Assembly (NCBI GenBank): GCA_947311845.1
Contig: CAMZMU010000027.1
Location: 78,158,825 to 78,222,824, forward strand
DNA length: 64,000 nt
Direction: 5' to 3'
Source: Poa pratensis
Taxonomy: Eukaryota > Streptophyta > Magnoliopsida > Poales > Poaceae
Both the position numbers and the translations under genes were made by a program. Below are positions 34,505 through 46,193 of this stretch, piece after piece. The first letter of the stretch is position 1. Every line of letters starts with the position of its first letter. The notes below the pieces were generated by a model. The model searched no databases and was not told the origin of the DNA. It saw only the letters and a list, made by a program, of their open reading frames with translations.

Positions 34505-37500
34505 TTAAGGAGTTGCCGCTTTGGTGGAGGTAGTTGGGAGATCCTGGGGGCTGACACCGGCATCCTTGGGGCTGGCTCCGCCATCCTGGGGGCTGCGCTC
34601 GTCAGCTGCGGCTTCGCCTTCTCCGCCTCCGGCAGCTTCAGGATCCGCCAAGGAGGGATCGGCTACGGCAACATGTGGATCCGGGTGTTCCTTGTAGAAC
34701 TTGCGGATGTCAACCATGTTGGCAACCCGGGTTGCATAGCCCCGAACAGACCGCAGCACGTCTTGCATCACGATGGCTTGGTTGTTTTCGTCTTCGGTGG
34801 GGAAGTACTCGGTGACTTGATGAATATCAGCCTCCGGATACCACGCCGCCGTCATCGCCAAACCAACTTGGCTCCGCCTCGTGCTGCTGATCGTAGCGTG
34901 CCGTCATGTTCGGTCGCCGCCTTCTCCAGCAAGTCCGGCAAGGCATCAAAGTTGACGGGATCGCCGTGCTCGCCAGGGTAGAACTTCGGCAAACGCTTTG
35001 CCCGCGCAGACAATCTGGTTGACTGTTTCGCCAACCTTCAAGATGCGGGCAAGGCGCGGCGTCGTATCCACATCATCGCCTAAGTTAGCCGGCACTGCAT
35101 AATGAAACAGTTACACTGCAACTTGGGACTTAAGAATTCAAGGTATCAAAACAAGATGAAGGTTAAGAGATTTACCCAGGACATGCTCGTGGATGGCGTT
35201 GACCTCATCCAGATGGTTCTCAAGCGTTTCCTGAGCTAGCTGGACCGCCTTCGACAGTTGGTCCTGCTGCTCTTTGGCGTTCTTGTTCACCTGGTTGAGG
35301 TTGTTGCTCATGGCTTCAAGTTGTCCCGTCAACTTGCTAACCTCGGCGGCATGGGCCAGCTCCCGCTCTCCAGCTCCTTGGCATGATCCGCCTTCAGCTT
35401 TGACACCAACTCAGCAAGATCTGCAGCTTCGTTCATCAAAGCTTGCATGTCAGTGGAGTTCTTGAGAATATCTTGCGCAGTGTTTAGTAATTCTACAAAT
35501 AAAGAAAAACGACTAAAATACTTGTCGGAAAAGCAAAAAGAAGTCGGACGAAAAGAAGGCAAAGAAAAATTTGTCACCTTCATCCTTTTTGCGAGCCTCT
35601 TCCAAGCTCGCAATCTGGGCGTCCTTCATCTCCACGTCCTGATGCAGTTGCTGGCATTCTTTGTTTTCTTCTCTTGAGCACGGAACAGCTCAAGATTGGA
35701 AGCAAGAACGGCCTGCATACACGAAGACAACGTTGCAGTTAGCACTATATAGTCAACGAGACCACTTTGCCGGCTAAAAAATCTTTCAGCCACCAAAGTG
35801 CTCGGGGGCTGCGACTATAGGTCAATTACCTCAAGTTGACCGTGGAGGGTCTCGTGGAGATCATCCATGTGCGTGTACCATTTACGGGTACCTTCACGCA
35901 TGGTCCTCAGCGTTCGCCGAGGGTCTTGTAATCCTTGCGCCAGATTGAGAGCTGGGATGGGAGGACGATCCGCCATGGCCAGCCGCCATCTCGTCATCCA
36001 TCTCTTGCTTCATGGCGATAAATCGAGCGGCATCATTAGCCGAAGCTTCAGCCGTCTTCAAGGTAGTAGGGCCCGTAACGGACTTCTTACCCGCCATCTT
36101 CTCCGTAGCCGCCTCTGCGGTACCAGCAGATGTGTACGTTCCCTGGCATACAACCACGGGAACGCCAACTTTAGGCGTGGTCGGCGCAGTGGCTGGAGAA
36201 GACCGTGGTGGCTTGCCCCTACCGGCAGAAATCTTCAGGTTGGCGCGGAGCTTGGCATGGCAGGCTTGCCCCTGTAAGCAGAAAAGTGCAAGTTTGTCAG
36301 CAGAAAGTTGTATCAAATGGCTAAGTCAGGAAAGCAAAAGCTTGCCTACCGCTTGAGTGGGATATTCTCCCCCAAGGTCTCATCCTCTGCATCAACAGAG
36401 GTGGCCACCTTCTTCCTTTCTCCAAATCCTTGGTGGAGCCGCCTGCTTTACGATTCTTCGACTTGCGGCACCGGTGTCGTACCAGTTGGTAGCCAAGTCG
36501 GCATCCCCAAGGTTTGCAGAAAAGGAAAAAGGCAAAACATTAATTCAGTACCCAGTGGACAAAGATGTCAAGAAAAGACAAAGTAGCTCTGGCTTACCAC
36601 TGGGGCTGGATTGTCATGGGTGAACATGGCGACGCCTTCGGCCGCCTTCACCGACAGAGGCTTGACAAGCTCTCTGAGCCGGTACTCTAGCACATCTTGG
36701 TCAAGGGTGTTGTTGCCGGCGTCGTCCGCCTTGTACTCGCACATCTTCAGTGGGCGATGGCGGAGTGGTATTATCTTCCTCGACAACCAGCAGATGACGG
36801 TGTCAACTCCGTCAAGCTGCGGAGCCTTCATCGTCTTCGTCAGAAACTCGATCCGCCTGACGGCAATTAGAAGCTCAGCCGACAAGCTGCTAAGAGGCAC
36901 CTTTGCCATCCAGCAGGCCTTGTGGGTTGGCGGACCGTTGACGAAAGCAGGCATCCCCTGTGTCGTGCCGGGTGTCGGGATGTCCTTGCAGTAGAAAAAG
37001 GTGCTGGTCCAGTGCTTCACCGACTCGATGTATGGGATCTTTGGGTACCAGTCGGGTTGGCGGCAGTTGAAGGTTACGCTGCCGCAAGTTGCCAGCTGGC
37101 CGCCTGGTATGGTTTGTCGGCGGCATAGGAAGCAGTATTGGAATAGCTCTATGGATGCAGCTATGCCTAAATACCCTTCGCACAAAGCCTAGAAGCCGGC
37201 TAGCACTAAAATGCTATTGGGCACTATGTTGTGTGGTTGCAGCCCGTAGAAGCTAAGCACCGCCAAGAAGAAGCGGAAAGAGGCAAAGACATACCGTGGA
37301 GGCTGTGCGACGCCAACATGATGCGCTCGCCGTCTTGCGGGTCAGGGACTGGTTCGTCGCCTGGAATCCTCCAGGAGCACTCCGTCTTGGGTGGTATGTA
37401 GCCGCCATCCTCCAGCTCTTTCAGATAAGCTGACGTCATGATTGACGGCAGCCAATATCTGGAGCCAAGGTCCGCCGCTCCTCTTCTTCCTCGGCGTCAT

Positions 37501-37860
37501 CGTCGGCGGCAGCTTCTGCCTCCACCGTGGCCTCAGCGCTGGTCGCCGTTTGGGATGGAAGCGGGAAGGCAGATGTGGACGCTGTGGGTGCCACCGGAGT
37601 TGGAGAAGAAGAAGAAGCCCCACCTGCAGCCGCGGTGGGGATGGAAGGGGTCACCGGTGTGCTCGCGGGAACCGCCGCCGCCGGCGGTGCAGATCTAGAT
37701 CCAGGCGCAGCCGCCGAAGTTGCAGCCAGCGCCGCCGCCGAATCTTGCTCGGTGTTGCTCGCCCTTGGGTGCAGAGGATCTGCTCAAGTGCTCGCCGGAG
37801 TTGAGTACGAAGGAGAGAAGCGCTCGAGAAGGTGAGGAGGTTGCGGTGAATGCGAATGGG
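34505..37860 (-). pseudogene. Antisense ORF of the Tat element with a Transposase_28 ('putative gypsy type transposon') domain
   Basis: The minus strand carries one decayed protein opposite to gag-pol. An Ala/Ser/Pro/Glu-rich N-terminal region (37654-37440) leads into the Transposase_28 domain (37439-36600). Motifs are YLKELEDGGYIPP, PDPQDGERIML, then after a frame change near 37275 SFYGLQPHNIVPNSILVLAG, an in-frame TAG near 37192, and CEGYLGIAASIELFQYCF. After it come YPKIPYIESVKHW and TFFYCKD. Downstream (36300-34500) are pieces of a low-complexity region and a coiled-coil (heptad-rich stretch at 35332-35138), with splice-like breaks. Domain function is unknown. Similar antisense ORFs are known between pol and the 3' LTR of Tat-lineage elements such as maize Grande. 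Confidence 0.75.
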
Positions 37861-38295
37861 GGAAGAAGCTCCTCCCCGCTGTGCCCTTGGGTATTTATCT
37901 CTGCGCGCCGAGATTTGTGCGCGAGACTGGCGTGGCACACGATCTCCCCCACGTGCCCATGATTTGCACGTCGTGGCAACGGTGTCTGAGGCCGTCTCCC
38001 CGATTCTCGTGCGTAGTGGAAGAGTAATCATGACGCACGTCAAGTCCAAACTGTCGTGGACTGCATGACGTCATCCGTCAACATTTGACGGGACCGGTCA
38101 AATGACAAGACTGGTGCCCGGAAGATTCCTGACAGCAGACAGGCCGTCTTTCCCATGATGGCGGCAAATCATCCGACTACTTTAGGCGGATCGCCGCTTA
38201 TTTCAACTTTGGAATGCTTCAAGCTCCTCAGCCGCCTACAAGATAAGACGGACGTCGCCGGCAAAAGAAGACGGCGCCTGAAGAACTCGAACCCT

Positions 38296-38307
38296 TCCAG
38301 GGGCTAA
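38296..38307 (+). promoter_or_regulatory. Polypurine-tract region of the Tat element
   Basis: CCAGGGGCTAA stands immediately before the 3' LTR start (38308). The purine run is short (AGGGG), but its position is where plus-strand priming is expected. Confidence 0.6.
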
Positions 38308-38672
38308 TGTTGGGGATATACCAACTAGGGGTACCACCAGCATGGATCAATCCGGCTAGTCCAGGGTGGCCCGCAGTGGTGGTGAAGGCTTTGCCTGCCG
38401 GGCGGCCCAGATAGCTGACGACCAAGGAAGGCGGATGCCGGCAGCCTAGAAGCCCAAGACCGAAGCCCATGAAGCTACCAAGACCAAGACGGAAGGCGGC
38501 AGACTTGCCGGCTAGGTTTAGGATTATGTATGCTTGCTGGATACGCAATCACCTTGTAACCCTAGGTCCAGCCGCCTATATAAGCTGGACCACGGGAAGC
38601 CTTTAGGGCAACCAATCGGTACTCTCATACAATCAACTTCATTGTAACCTGTACCTTGGCTATTTGCCTCAT

Positions 38673-39989
38673 TCTACTATATATAAAAGGCAGAAGAATC
38701 CCAGCTCCCTCTTGCAGCCACGTCGCCGGCAATCGCTGGCCGTCCGATCCGCGTGACGGACGGCCAGGATTGCTACACGTCGCCCCCATTCCCGCGCTCG
38801 CACTGTTCATCCGATTTTTGTCCAATCCGCGTTCGACACGTGTACCGGTCACCCGCCGGTCGCCCCGTGCCCAGCCGGTCGCCCACCGGTCGCCGCGCCA
38901 CTTTGCAAATAAACCTCCCACTTTCGCATATTCGCATGAATTCCACGTTCTCCTCTGTGGGAGGACCTAAACGCGATTTTCTCAAATGTCGAGGTCTTTT
39001 ATGCAAAACCGTCAGCGAGCTTCGCCTCTCCCCCGCGCGACGCCATCGTCGCCGCGGCCGCCGGCACACCACCCGGCCGCTCCGCCGCTCCCCCGTCGAA
39101 TCGCTGGCCACCGGGAGGTGCGCCATGGCCGGTTCTACCTCCTCGCCGGTTTTGGGCCGCTGAAACGCCGCTCCGAGGCCGGGATCAACGCCGCCGCGTC
39201 CGCCGTTCTCCGCCGCATCCACACGACGGCGCGGCCGCTCCGGCGACCAAGGGGCGGTGGCGCCGCCAGCTGTGGGTTCCCCGCGGTAAGCCGCATCCGA
39301 TTTTTTTTTTTTGAAAAAAACCCAATTATTCATATAATTTTGGAAAAAAATCTAAATAGTGTGAAACAATTTTTTGCAAAAAATATCCGAAATTATTCAT
39401 ATAATTTTGGAAAAAAATCTAAATAGTGTGAAACAACAATTTTTAATACATGAAAACAATTCAAATGTGTATAGCTCCCCAAATTGACCATTCCAAAAAT
39501 TTAAACAATTTCTCAACCTAGGCAATTTTTGAATTCCGACAATTTTACGATAACCTAGGCAATTTTAACTTCCAACAAATTTACGATTAAATAATTCAAA
39601 TTTAAGCCCACAGGCGCGGAAATTATTCATATATAACTTTGGGAAAAAACTAAATAGTGTGAAACAATAATTTTAAATACATGAAAACAATTCAAATGTG
39701 TATAGATCTGCAAATTGACCATTCCAAAAATTTAAACAATTTCTCAACCTAGGCAATTTTTAAATTCAGACAATTTTATGATAACCTAGGCAATTTTAAA
39801 CTTCTAACAAATTTACGATTAAATAATTCAACTTTCAGCCCACGGGCGCGGCGGAGACCGCGCTAATCCCTTTTTGAATTCCGACAATTTTACGATAACC
39901 TAGGCAATTTTGAACTTCTAACAAATTTACGATTAAATAATTCAAACTTCAGCCCACGGGCGCGGCGAAGGCCGCGCTTATTCCCCTAG
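38673..39989 (+). mobile_element. Non-autonomous Helitron, 1317 bp
   Basis: It begins TCTACTATATATAAAAGG and ends CCCCTAG. A GC-rich 7-bp hairpin (GCGCGGC/GCCGCGC, loop GAAG, 39960-39977) sits 8 bases before CTAG. There are no terminal inverted repeats and no target duplication, and no Rep/helicase. Next to it the host reads ...CTCAT and TAGTG..., where the sister LTR has a single T, so one extra T lies at the left junction. The left half is GC-rich with short open frames and no recognisable captured gene; the right half is AT-rich tandem repeats. Confidence 0.93.
39320..39977. repeat. Tandem repeats in the Helitron 3' half, period about 230 bp
   Basis: Copies run about 39390-39618, 39619-39855 and a partial copy 39875-39977. 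A short partial copy precedes them at 39320. Each ends in AAGCCCAC or CAGCCCAC followed by GGCGCGG, the first half of the terminal hairpin. The second copy keeps a full hairpin (GCGCGG/CCGCGC near 39849-39866) but lacks CTAG. Confidence 0.88.
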
Positions 39990-42836
39990 TAGTGAATTAT
40001 AGCAACACGTAGGGCTCCGCCACCGCCGTGGAGCCTAAAGCTGGGTAAACTGCCGTGTACAATCCCGACCTCGACGACGTCCACCTTCTTGCCCTACGTT
40101 CACCCTCGGCTAGCAGGACCCCGTCTCCTATCTCAGATGCCGATACGACGACAAATTGGTATAATATCAACATGGAACATCATAAATTATAGATATGTTT
40201 GAAACGTATCAAGCATCTCCAAGCTTAGTTCTACTCGTCCTCGAGTAGGTAAAACGATAAAAACAAAATAATTTCAGAGGTGACATGCTACCAACATAAA
40301 CTTGATCAAATAGTATTGTAAAGCACATGTTACGAATGAAGTGATCCAGGTCAATGGTTTATAGTTTGCTAACAAATAGATAATGAGCAAACAACTGAAT
40401 CATATAAGTAAAAACTTTTCATAAATAGTACTTTCGAGACAAGCATCAAAAGTTTTGCATAAGAGTTAACTGATAAAGCACTAGATTCTAAGTAAAAGGT
40501 ATTTAACCAACACAAAGGAAGATTTAAGCTTCAGCAATTGCTTTCAAGTTTCAACATGTATATCTCATGGATATTTGTCAACACAAAGCAATATAATAAG
40601 TACAATATACAAGCATATAAAAATTGTTGCACCAAAGTTGACACTAGTGTTTGCTTCTGAGATAGAAAGAAGTAGGAAAACTGACTCAACATAAAAGTAA
40701 AAGAAAGGCCCTTCGCAGAGGGAAGCAGGGATTAAATCATGTGTTAGAGCTTTTTAAGTTTTTGAAATCATATAGAGAGTAAAAATAAGTTTTGAGAGGT
40801 GTATGTTAATTGTCAACGAATCAGAAAATGGAAAGTACAATATGACCCCTGCCAACCAGACTTTTAAGAGCGGCTCCCATGAAGGACGTTATTTCTACCA
40901 GCAAGGCAGATCATCCCTCTTTCTCTTTTGTTTACACATGCAGATATTTCACTGGTTGTCATTGCTTGACTGCTAAATCAGGGCAAAAATGTGAAGAGAA
41001 TTAAGCGGTTAAAGTTGTAATTAATTGGGACTGGGCACCCCATTTGCCAGCTCTTTTTGCAAAATTAATGGATAAGCGGATGTATATGCCGCTAGTCTGG
41101 TGGTAAAGTCTGTTTGACAGTTGACATAAAGACATCCACCCCGTCCTCATGAGCTTGGTAAACATTGACACAAAATAGGAGTAATATTTTTTTGAATAGT
41201 TTAAAGGTAGCACATGAAAAATTTACTTGGAGTGGCAAGGAAATACCACATATAGGTAGTTATGGTGGACACAAATGGCAAGGATTTTGGCTCAATGTTT
41301 TGGATGCACGAGAAGCATTCCCTCTCAGTACAGAGTTTAGGCTAGCAAGGTTATTTGAAGCAAACACAGGATATCAACCGACATAGCAAGACTTATATGA
41401 AAACATATTGCAAGCATTATAAGACTCTACACTGTCTTCCTTGTTAACCAAACCCTTTTACTAGAAAATATCTAGACCTTAGAGATACCAATCATGCAAA
41501 CCAAATTTCAACGAGCTTTACGGTAGTTCTTCACTAATGGGTTTTAACTACATGATACAAAAGGTTAAACATGAACTACTTGATAACTCAAAACAATTAA
41601 CAAGTATCAAATTATCCAAGACAGTGATCTACAAGAATATGTAAGTCTTTTCCAATATACCATCTATCACATGCAGCATTTTCTATTCCAACCAAACACC
41701 AATCAACTTATTTCAACATAAACTCTCCAAACAATTATAAGTGAAGTTAGAGAGTACTTTCTTTAAAAGAACTAACAGCTCTGAATAAGAGATGCATGCA
41801 AAACAGGAGCTAAAAGCATAGCAATAGCTAGATAAGAATACTCAACAAGTATAAGTGAAGAATATGAGTATTCATATGAAAAAGCGGAGCGTGTCTCTCT
41901 CCCAATCAAGAATGCTAGGATCCAATCAAGTTGATCATAAAAAAAAAAATACTGAAAATAAAAGCACACAGACGCTCCAAGTAAAGCACATATGATGTGA
42001 AAGAATTAAAATATAGTTTCACTAGAGATGACCTGATAAGTTGCTGATGAAGAAGGGGATGCCTAAGCCCAAGCTTAGACGCTTGAGTCTTTTTGAAATA
42101 TGCTGGGGTGATCCATGGGAGCATCCCCAAGCTTAACCTCTTCACTCTTCTTGATCACATTATATCATCCTTCTCTCTTGACCCTTAAAAACTTCCGTCA
42201 CACCAAACTCAGAGTAATTCTCATTTGAGGGTTAGTGCACAATCAAAAACTCACATGTTCTATAAGGACACAAACATGACCGTTACTTTTAACATTAACT
42301 ACTGCCACTGATGTTATGTGAAGCTTTTCCACCTCAAAAAGAATTCCACTCAACACTAGTAAAAGAGAGAATGCAAAATAAAAGGCGGAATCTGTCTAAA
42401 ACAGAACAGTCCGTTAAGACGAATTTTTTCGAGGCACTTACGTTGCTCAAATCGAAAAACTCAAAACTAATGAAAGATGCGTACATATCGGAGGATCACG
42501 CACAAATTTTTTCAGATTTAAATAATTTTTCTGTGATTTTACAGAAGCAAAACGGTGAACAACAGAAATCTGTTCCTGCGCAGAAATCCAAATCTAGCAT
42601 CATCTTCCTATTAGAGGCCTTACTTGGCACAACAATGCAAGAAAATAAAGATACAAAGGAATTGTTATAGAAGTAAACAACTCCTTGACTCAAAAAGAAA
42701 AAAAAATTGTAGAAATAAAATAATGGGTTGTCTCCCATAAGCGCTTTTCTTTAAAGCCTTTTAGCTAGGCATGATAATTTTGATGATGCTCTCATATGTA
42801 TAAGAGTGAATATGAAAGAGCATCAAGAAGCAAATA

Positions 42837-43728
42837 TCAAACACATTTAAGTCTAACCCACTTCCTACGCAAAGGAATCTTGTAAGAAAATAAATTAATA
42901 AAGCACAAAGTGACTAGCATAGGAAGGCAAAACAAGTGGAACTTCAAAAATTTCAACATAAAGAGAGAAGACTTAATATTATTGAGATATATGAAACCGT
43001 GTCTCCCTCTCTCATAAGTACCAGTAGGTCTTAAAGTACCCAGCAAATAAAAGCAAATCAAGAGAAAGCTCAAAACCTTCATCATAAAGAGAAGAAATTT
43101 AGTAACATGAAGATTTCTATAACCATACTTTCCTCTCTCAAAATAATTTTCAGTGGCATCATGAATAAACTCAACAATATAGCTATCACATAAAGCATTC
43201 TTATCATGATCCACATGCATAAAGTATCATTACTCTCAACATAAGCATAATAGTTTCATTAGTAATAGTGGGAGTAAAAGTATCACATCCATCATTGTAA
43301 TCATCATAAATTGGAGGCATAGAATAATCATAATGAATTTTATCCTCCATAGTAGGTGGCACCAAAATACCACTATCATTATAATCATCATAAATTGGAG
43401 GCAAAGTATCATCAAAGAAAATTTTCTCCTCAAAACTTGGGGGACTAAAAATATCATATTCATCAAAACCAGCTTCCCCAAGCTTAGACTTTTCCATAGC
43501 ATTAGCAATAATGGTGTTCAAAGAATTTATAGTAATAACATTGTTACCACTATTATGCAAACAAATTTCCATAGGTTTTTTAATTTTCTCTTCAAACACA
43601 TCATGTCCCAACTCAAGATAAATTTCATAAAGCTCTCTAATTTTTTTTCCATTAAGCCTAAGTAGTGAAATAAAAACAAGAAACAAAAAGATAAAACTGC
43701 AGAATCTAAAGGAAATACCTTCGACCAC
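42837..43728 (-). pseudogene. Short ORFs of unknown function in the outer element
   Basis: Two overlapping minus-strand frames, 43728-43204 (174 codons) and 43220-42837 (127 codons). The first starts with a hydrophobic stretch, has a charged middle, and then two repeats of PPIYDDYND. The second has hydrophobic segments. I recall such frames from non-autonomous Triticeae Athila-type elements. No enzyme motif is present and no function is assigned. Confidence 0.5.
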
Positions 43729-43797
43729 TCACACGCCGACAACAGTGCTAGAAAATAGCTTAGTAGCCAGAGGATGTGAGTACCGTTTACCTTACCT

Positions 43798-43814
43798 CCC
43801 CGACAACGGCGCCA
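43798..43814 (-). promoter_or_regulatory. Primer-binding site of the outer element
   Basis: The minus strand reads TGGCGCCGTTGTCGGGG ten bases after the 5' LTR (which ends, in element sense, at 43825). This is the standard PBS of Triticeae Athila-type elements. A degenerate second copy lies about 60 bases further in (about 43733-43756). Confidence 0.9.
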
Positions 43815-43824
43815 GAAAATAGCT

Positions 43825-45272
43825 TGATGTCTACGCACGCTTCTATTCTTGTAGACAGTGTTGGGCCTCCAAGTGCAGAGGTTTGTAGAACAACATCAAG
43901 TTTCCATTAAGTGAATCACCCAAGGTTTATCGAACTCAGGGAGGTAGAGGTCAAAGATATCCCTCTCAAGCAACCCTGCAATTAAGATACAAGAAGTCTC
44001 TTGTGTCCCCAACACACCTAATACACTTGTCAGATGTATAGGTGCACTAGTTCGGCGAAGAGATATTAAAATACGAGTGATATGAATGATTATAAGTTGT
44101 AATTGCAATCTGAAATAAAAATGGCAGCAAGCAAACATGTAGTAGAACTGGTTGTAAACGGTGTTTCAATGCTTAGAAACAAGGCCCAGGGATCATACTT
44201 TCACTAGTGGATACTCTCAACAATAATAATATAATTGAATACATAGATATTTCCTCTTCACTATGCTACTCTGAATTATTCTCTCGTTGGATAACGAACA
44301 CCAATCCACTGCGTAGGGCTATAAAAGCACACCTTAAAGTCGCATTCCACATCTAGGGAACCCCACACTGTCAACTTGAGCGCCCTAAAATAGTACTAGA
44401 CAAACACCACAATTTCATAGAGACATCCAACACAAATAATAACTCATGATAAGTATTCCTGTAATCTTTAGCCTAAGAGCCACACACGGTGCGCACACTG
44501 TCAACTTCGCACCGTGGGACAAAGGTGACTCCGGAGTTTACATTAATAAAACCACTTGAGTAGCATATAAGATAATGAAGAGTAACATCTATGGATTCAA
44601 CTAGATTACAAAGCTCATGATCACATAAAGATCACACCATGGGAGAGAGATAAACCACATAGCTACCGGTAGAGCCCTCATCCCCGATGAAGAACTACTC
44701 CGTCCTCATCATGGGAGGCAGCAACGGCGATGAAGATGGCGATGGCGTCGATGGAGATGGCTCCGGGGGCAATTCCCCATCCCGGCAGGGTGCCGAAACA
44801 GAGACTTATGTCCCCCGAATTAGGGTTTATGGTGGCGGCGGAGCTACGGAACTCTTCTGGAGAAATCGTCGATCCTTTTAGGGTTTTCACCGCGGAGGCA
44901 ATATATAGTCCAAAGGGCGTCGCGAGGCGGTGCACGAGGTGGCCACACCACCCCCGGCGCCGCCACCCTCCAGGTCTTACGAGGGCATGGTGTGGAGGCT
45001 GTGGGCCTCCTCTAGACTTGCCCTTCTGGCTCCGTGGGTCTTCTGACGAAATATAATTTCTGTAATTTTCTGGATTTTTCCAAACACTTTGGTTTTCGGG
45101 CCTTTTCTGCAATACACAGACATAATAAACAGAAACTGGCACTGTGGCATCTTGTTAATAGGTCAGTCCAATAAATGCATAAAAATGCTATGAAGTGTAT
45201 ATAAAACATGTAACAATTGGTATAATATCAACATGGAACATCAGAAATTATAGATACGTTTGAGACGTATCA
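43825..45272 (-). repeat. 5' LTR of the outer element
   Basis: 1448 bp; on the minus strand it starts TGATACGTCTCAAACG and ends GTAGACATCA. A TATA-like CTATATATTGCC reads on the minus strand near 44902. The frame at 45142-44678 lies wholly in the LTR and is not a gene. Confidence 0.95.
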
Positions 45273-45277
45273 CCAGG

Positions 45278-46193
45278 CTCTAGTGGGCAGGCTCTAGGGG
45301 CCTGGGCCTGGGGATGAAAAATGCCTGCATTAGTGATACAGATAACCAAACAGCCCCTTAGTATCATGGAACTTTGGTAAAGTCAAACTTCCAACTTGTT
45401 TATTACAAACATGCTTAAAATAGTTAGATTGGATGCAAAATTAAAACATTTACATGTATATTGCAATAAATTATGGATCAAATCAAAACTCTTTCTATAA
45501 CATCAATATGTAAGATGTAACATCTCTCTGTCTATGGTACTAATGAGATTAAGATGTAACATCTCTCTCAATGTATGTATCTATACTTGACTAAATGAGC
45601 ATTGAGATATACTAGACCATTGAAGAATTTGGTAATTTCATTGGGTTCACGTGAACCCGGTGGTTATACACCAGCTTCACCACTGTCTATACTTTTTATA
45701 AAGTAAAACCCCACTGATATGCATAAAAATAGTTTATATCTAGATGAAATGTGTCCACATCATCCACTATTTGAGCCATTCAGTTATCCATGTCATAACC
45801 ACAACATCCACTATTTGAGAAATTCATTTATTCATGCCATCCCATATTTATTAATGATATTCATCCATACATTCAAGTATCTAGGCATTCATTTATTCTT
45901 GGCTAAATATTCACTATCATACACAAGAATTGACTTAACACACCATACCCATTTTCTGGAATTTCCCATTGAATGATTGTTTTATTCTATGATAACTAAA
46001 CATGTTAGGCATGAAATATCGATTAAGTTCCAACATTCCAACATGAAATGATGGCTACCAAATAAGCTCAAGGTAACCGAATTTGAATGAGCGCTGGGCG
46101 GGCCCTATGGTTATCCCCATCTTGGCAATATATGCAACCAACGTAGCATGCATGAATCACCGCTAAAAATTTCAATTAGGCGACGTGTGGATG
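45278..46193. other. AT-rich intergenic DNA
   Basis: No coding signal. AGATGTAACATCTCTCT occurs twice (about 45512 and 45553). The first 75 bases contain AGATAACCAAACAGCCCC, which may be the far end of the MITE-like element hit by the retroelement. Confidence 0.5.

Larger units (their letters stand above)
26754..40153 (+). mobile_element. Inner Tat/Retand-type Ty3-gypsy retrotransposon, + strand, full-length but mutated
   Basis: The element is 13.4 kb, including a Helitron in its 3' LTR. Its order is 5' LTR (26754-27281), PBS, gag, protease, RT, RNase H, a second archaeal-type RNase H, integrase, an antisense ORF, PPT, then 3' LTR (38308-40153). The target duplication AATTG is at 26749-26753 and 40154-40158. 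The second RNase H and the antisense ORF between integrase and 3' LTR place it in the Tat/Retand lineage. I counted 19 differences (16 transitions) over 528 aligned LTR bases, about 3.6%. All coding regions have frameshifts or stops, so it cannot move by itself. Confidence 0.95.
38308..40153 (+). repeat. 3' LTR of the Tat element, split by a Helitron
   Basis: LTR pieces at 38308-38672 and 39990-40153 join to about 529 bp and match the 5' LTR at 96%. The interruption lies after TTTGCCTCAT, exactly where the 5' LTR reads on into AGTGAATTATAG. Confidence 0.95.
40212..43824 (-). other. Internal region of the outer non-autonomous element
   Basis: AT-rich, with no gag, RT or integrase in any frame. 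The right third carries minus-strand frames, listed separately. The left end next to the 3' LTR reads, on the minus strand, a purine-rich AAGCTTGGAGATGCT, the expected PPT position. The + strand frame at 42311-42670 is a shadow with no domain. Confidence 0.75.
25350..45277 (-). mobile_element. Outer non-autonomous Athila-like LTR retroelement (- strand), split by a nested insertion
   Basis: The element lies between two CCAGG target duplications (25350-25354 and 45273-45277). The 5' LTR is at 45272-43825. The 3' LTR is in two pieces: 40211-40159, then 26753-25355. The internal region, 43824-40212, is about 3.6 kb and has no gag-pol, so the element is non-autonomous. The PBS complement CCGACAACGGCGCCA is next to the 5' LTR, and CTCCAAGCTT is next to the 3' LTR. 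I counted about 18 differences in the first 410 bp of the LTR pair (about 4%), somewhat more than for the nested element, as the nesting order requires. LTR text (TGATACGT start, GTTCCATG words) is of the Sabrina/Fatima type common in Triticeae; the exact family is not certain. Confidence 0.92.

Noticed and set aside
38986..39426. 146-codon frame in the Helitron as a captured gene
   Set aside because: Arg/Pro/Ala-rich with no recognisable domain and it runs into the AT-rich tandem repeats; no host gene match could be named.
39390..39977. Tandem repeats considered as a CRISPR-like array or centromeric satellite
   Set aside because: Only two to three copies of about 230 bp with no spacer structure, and wholly inside a Helitron of a plant genome.
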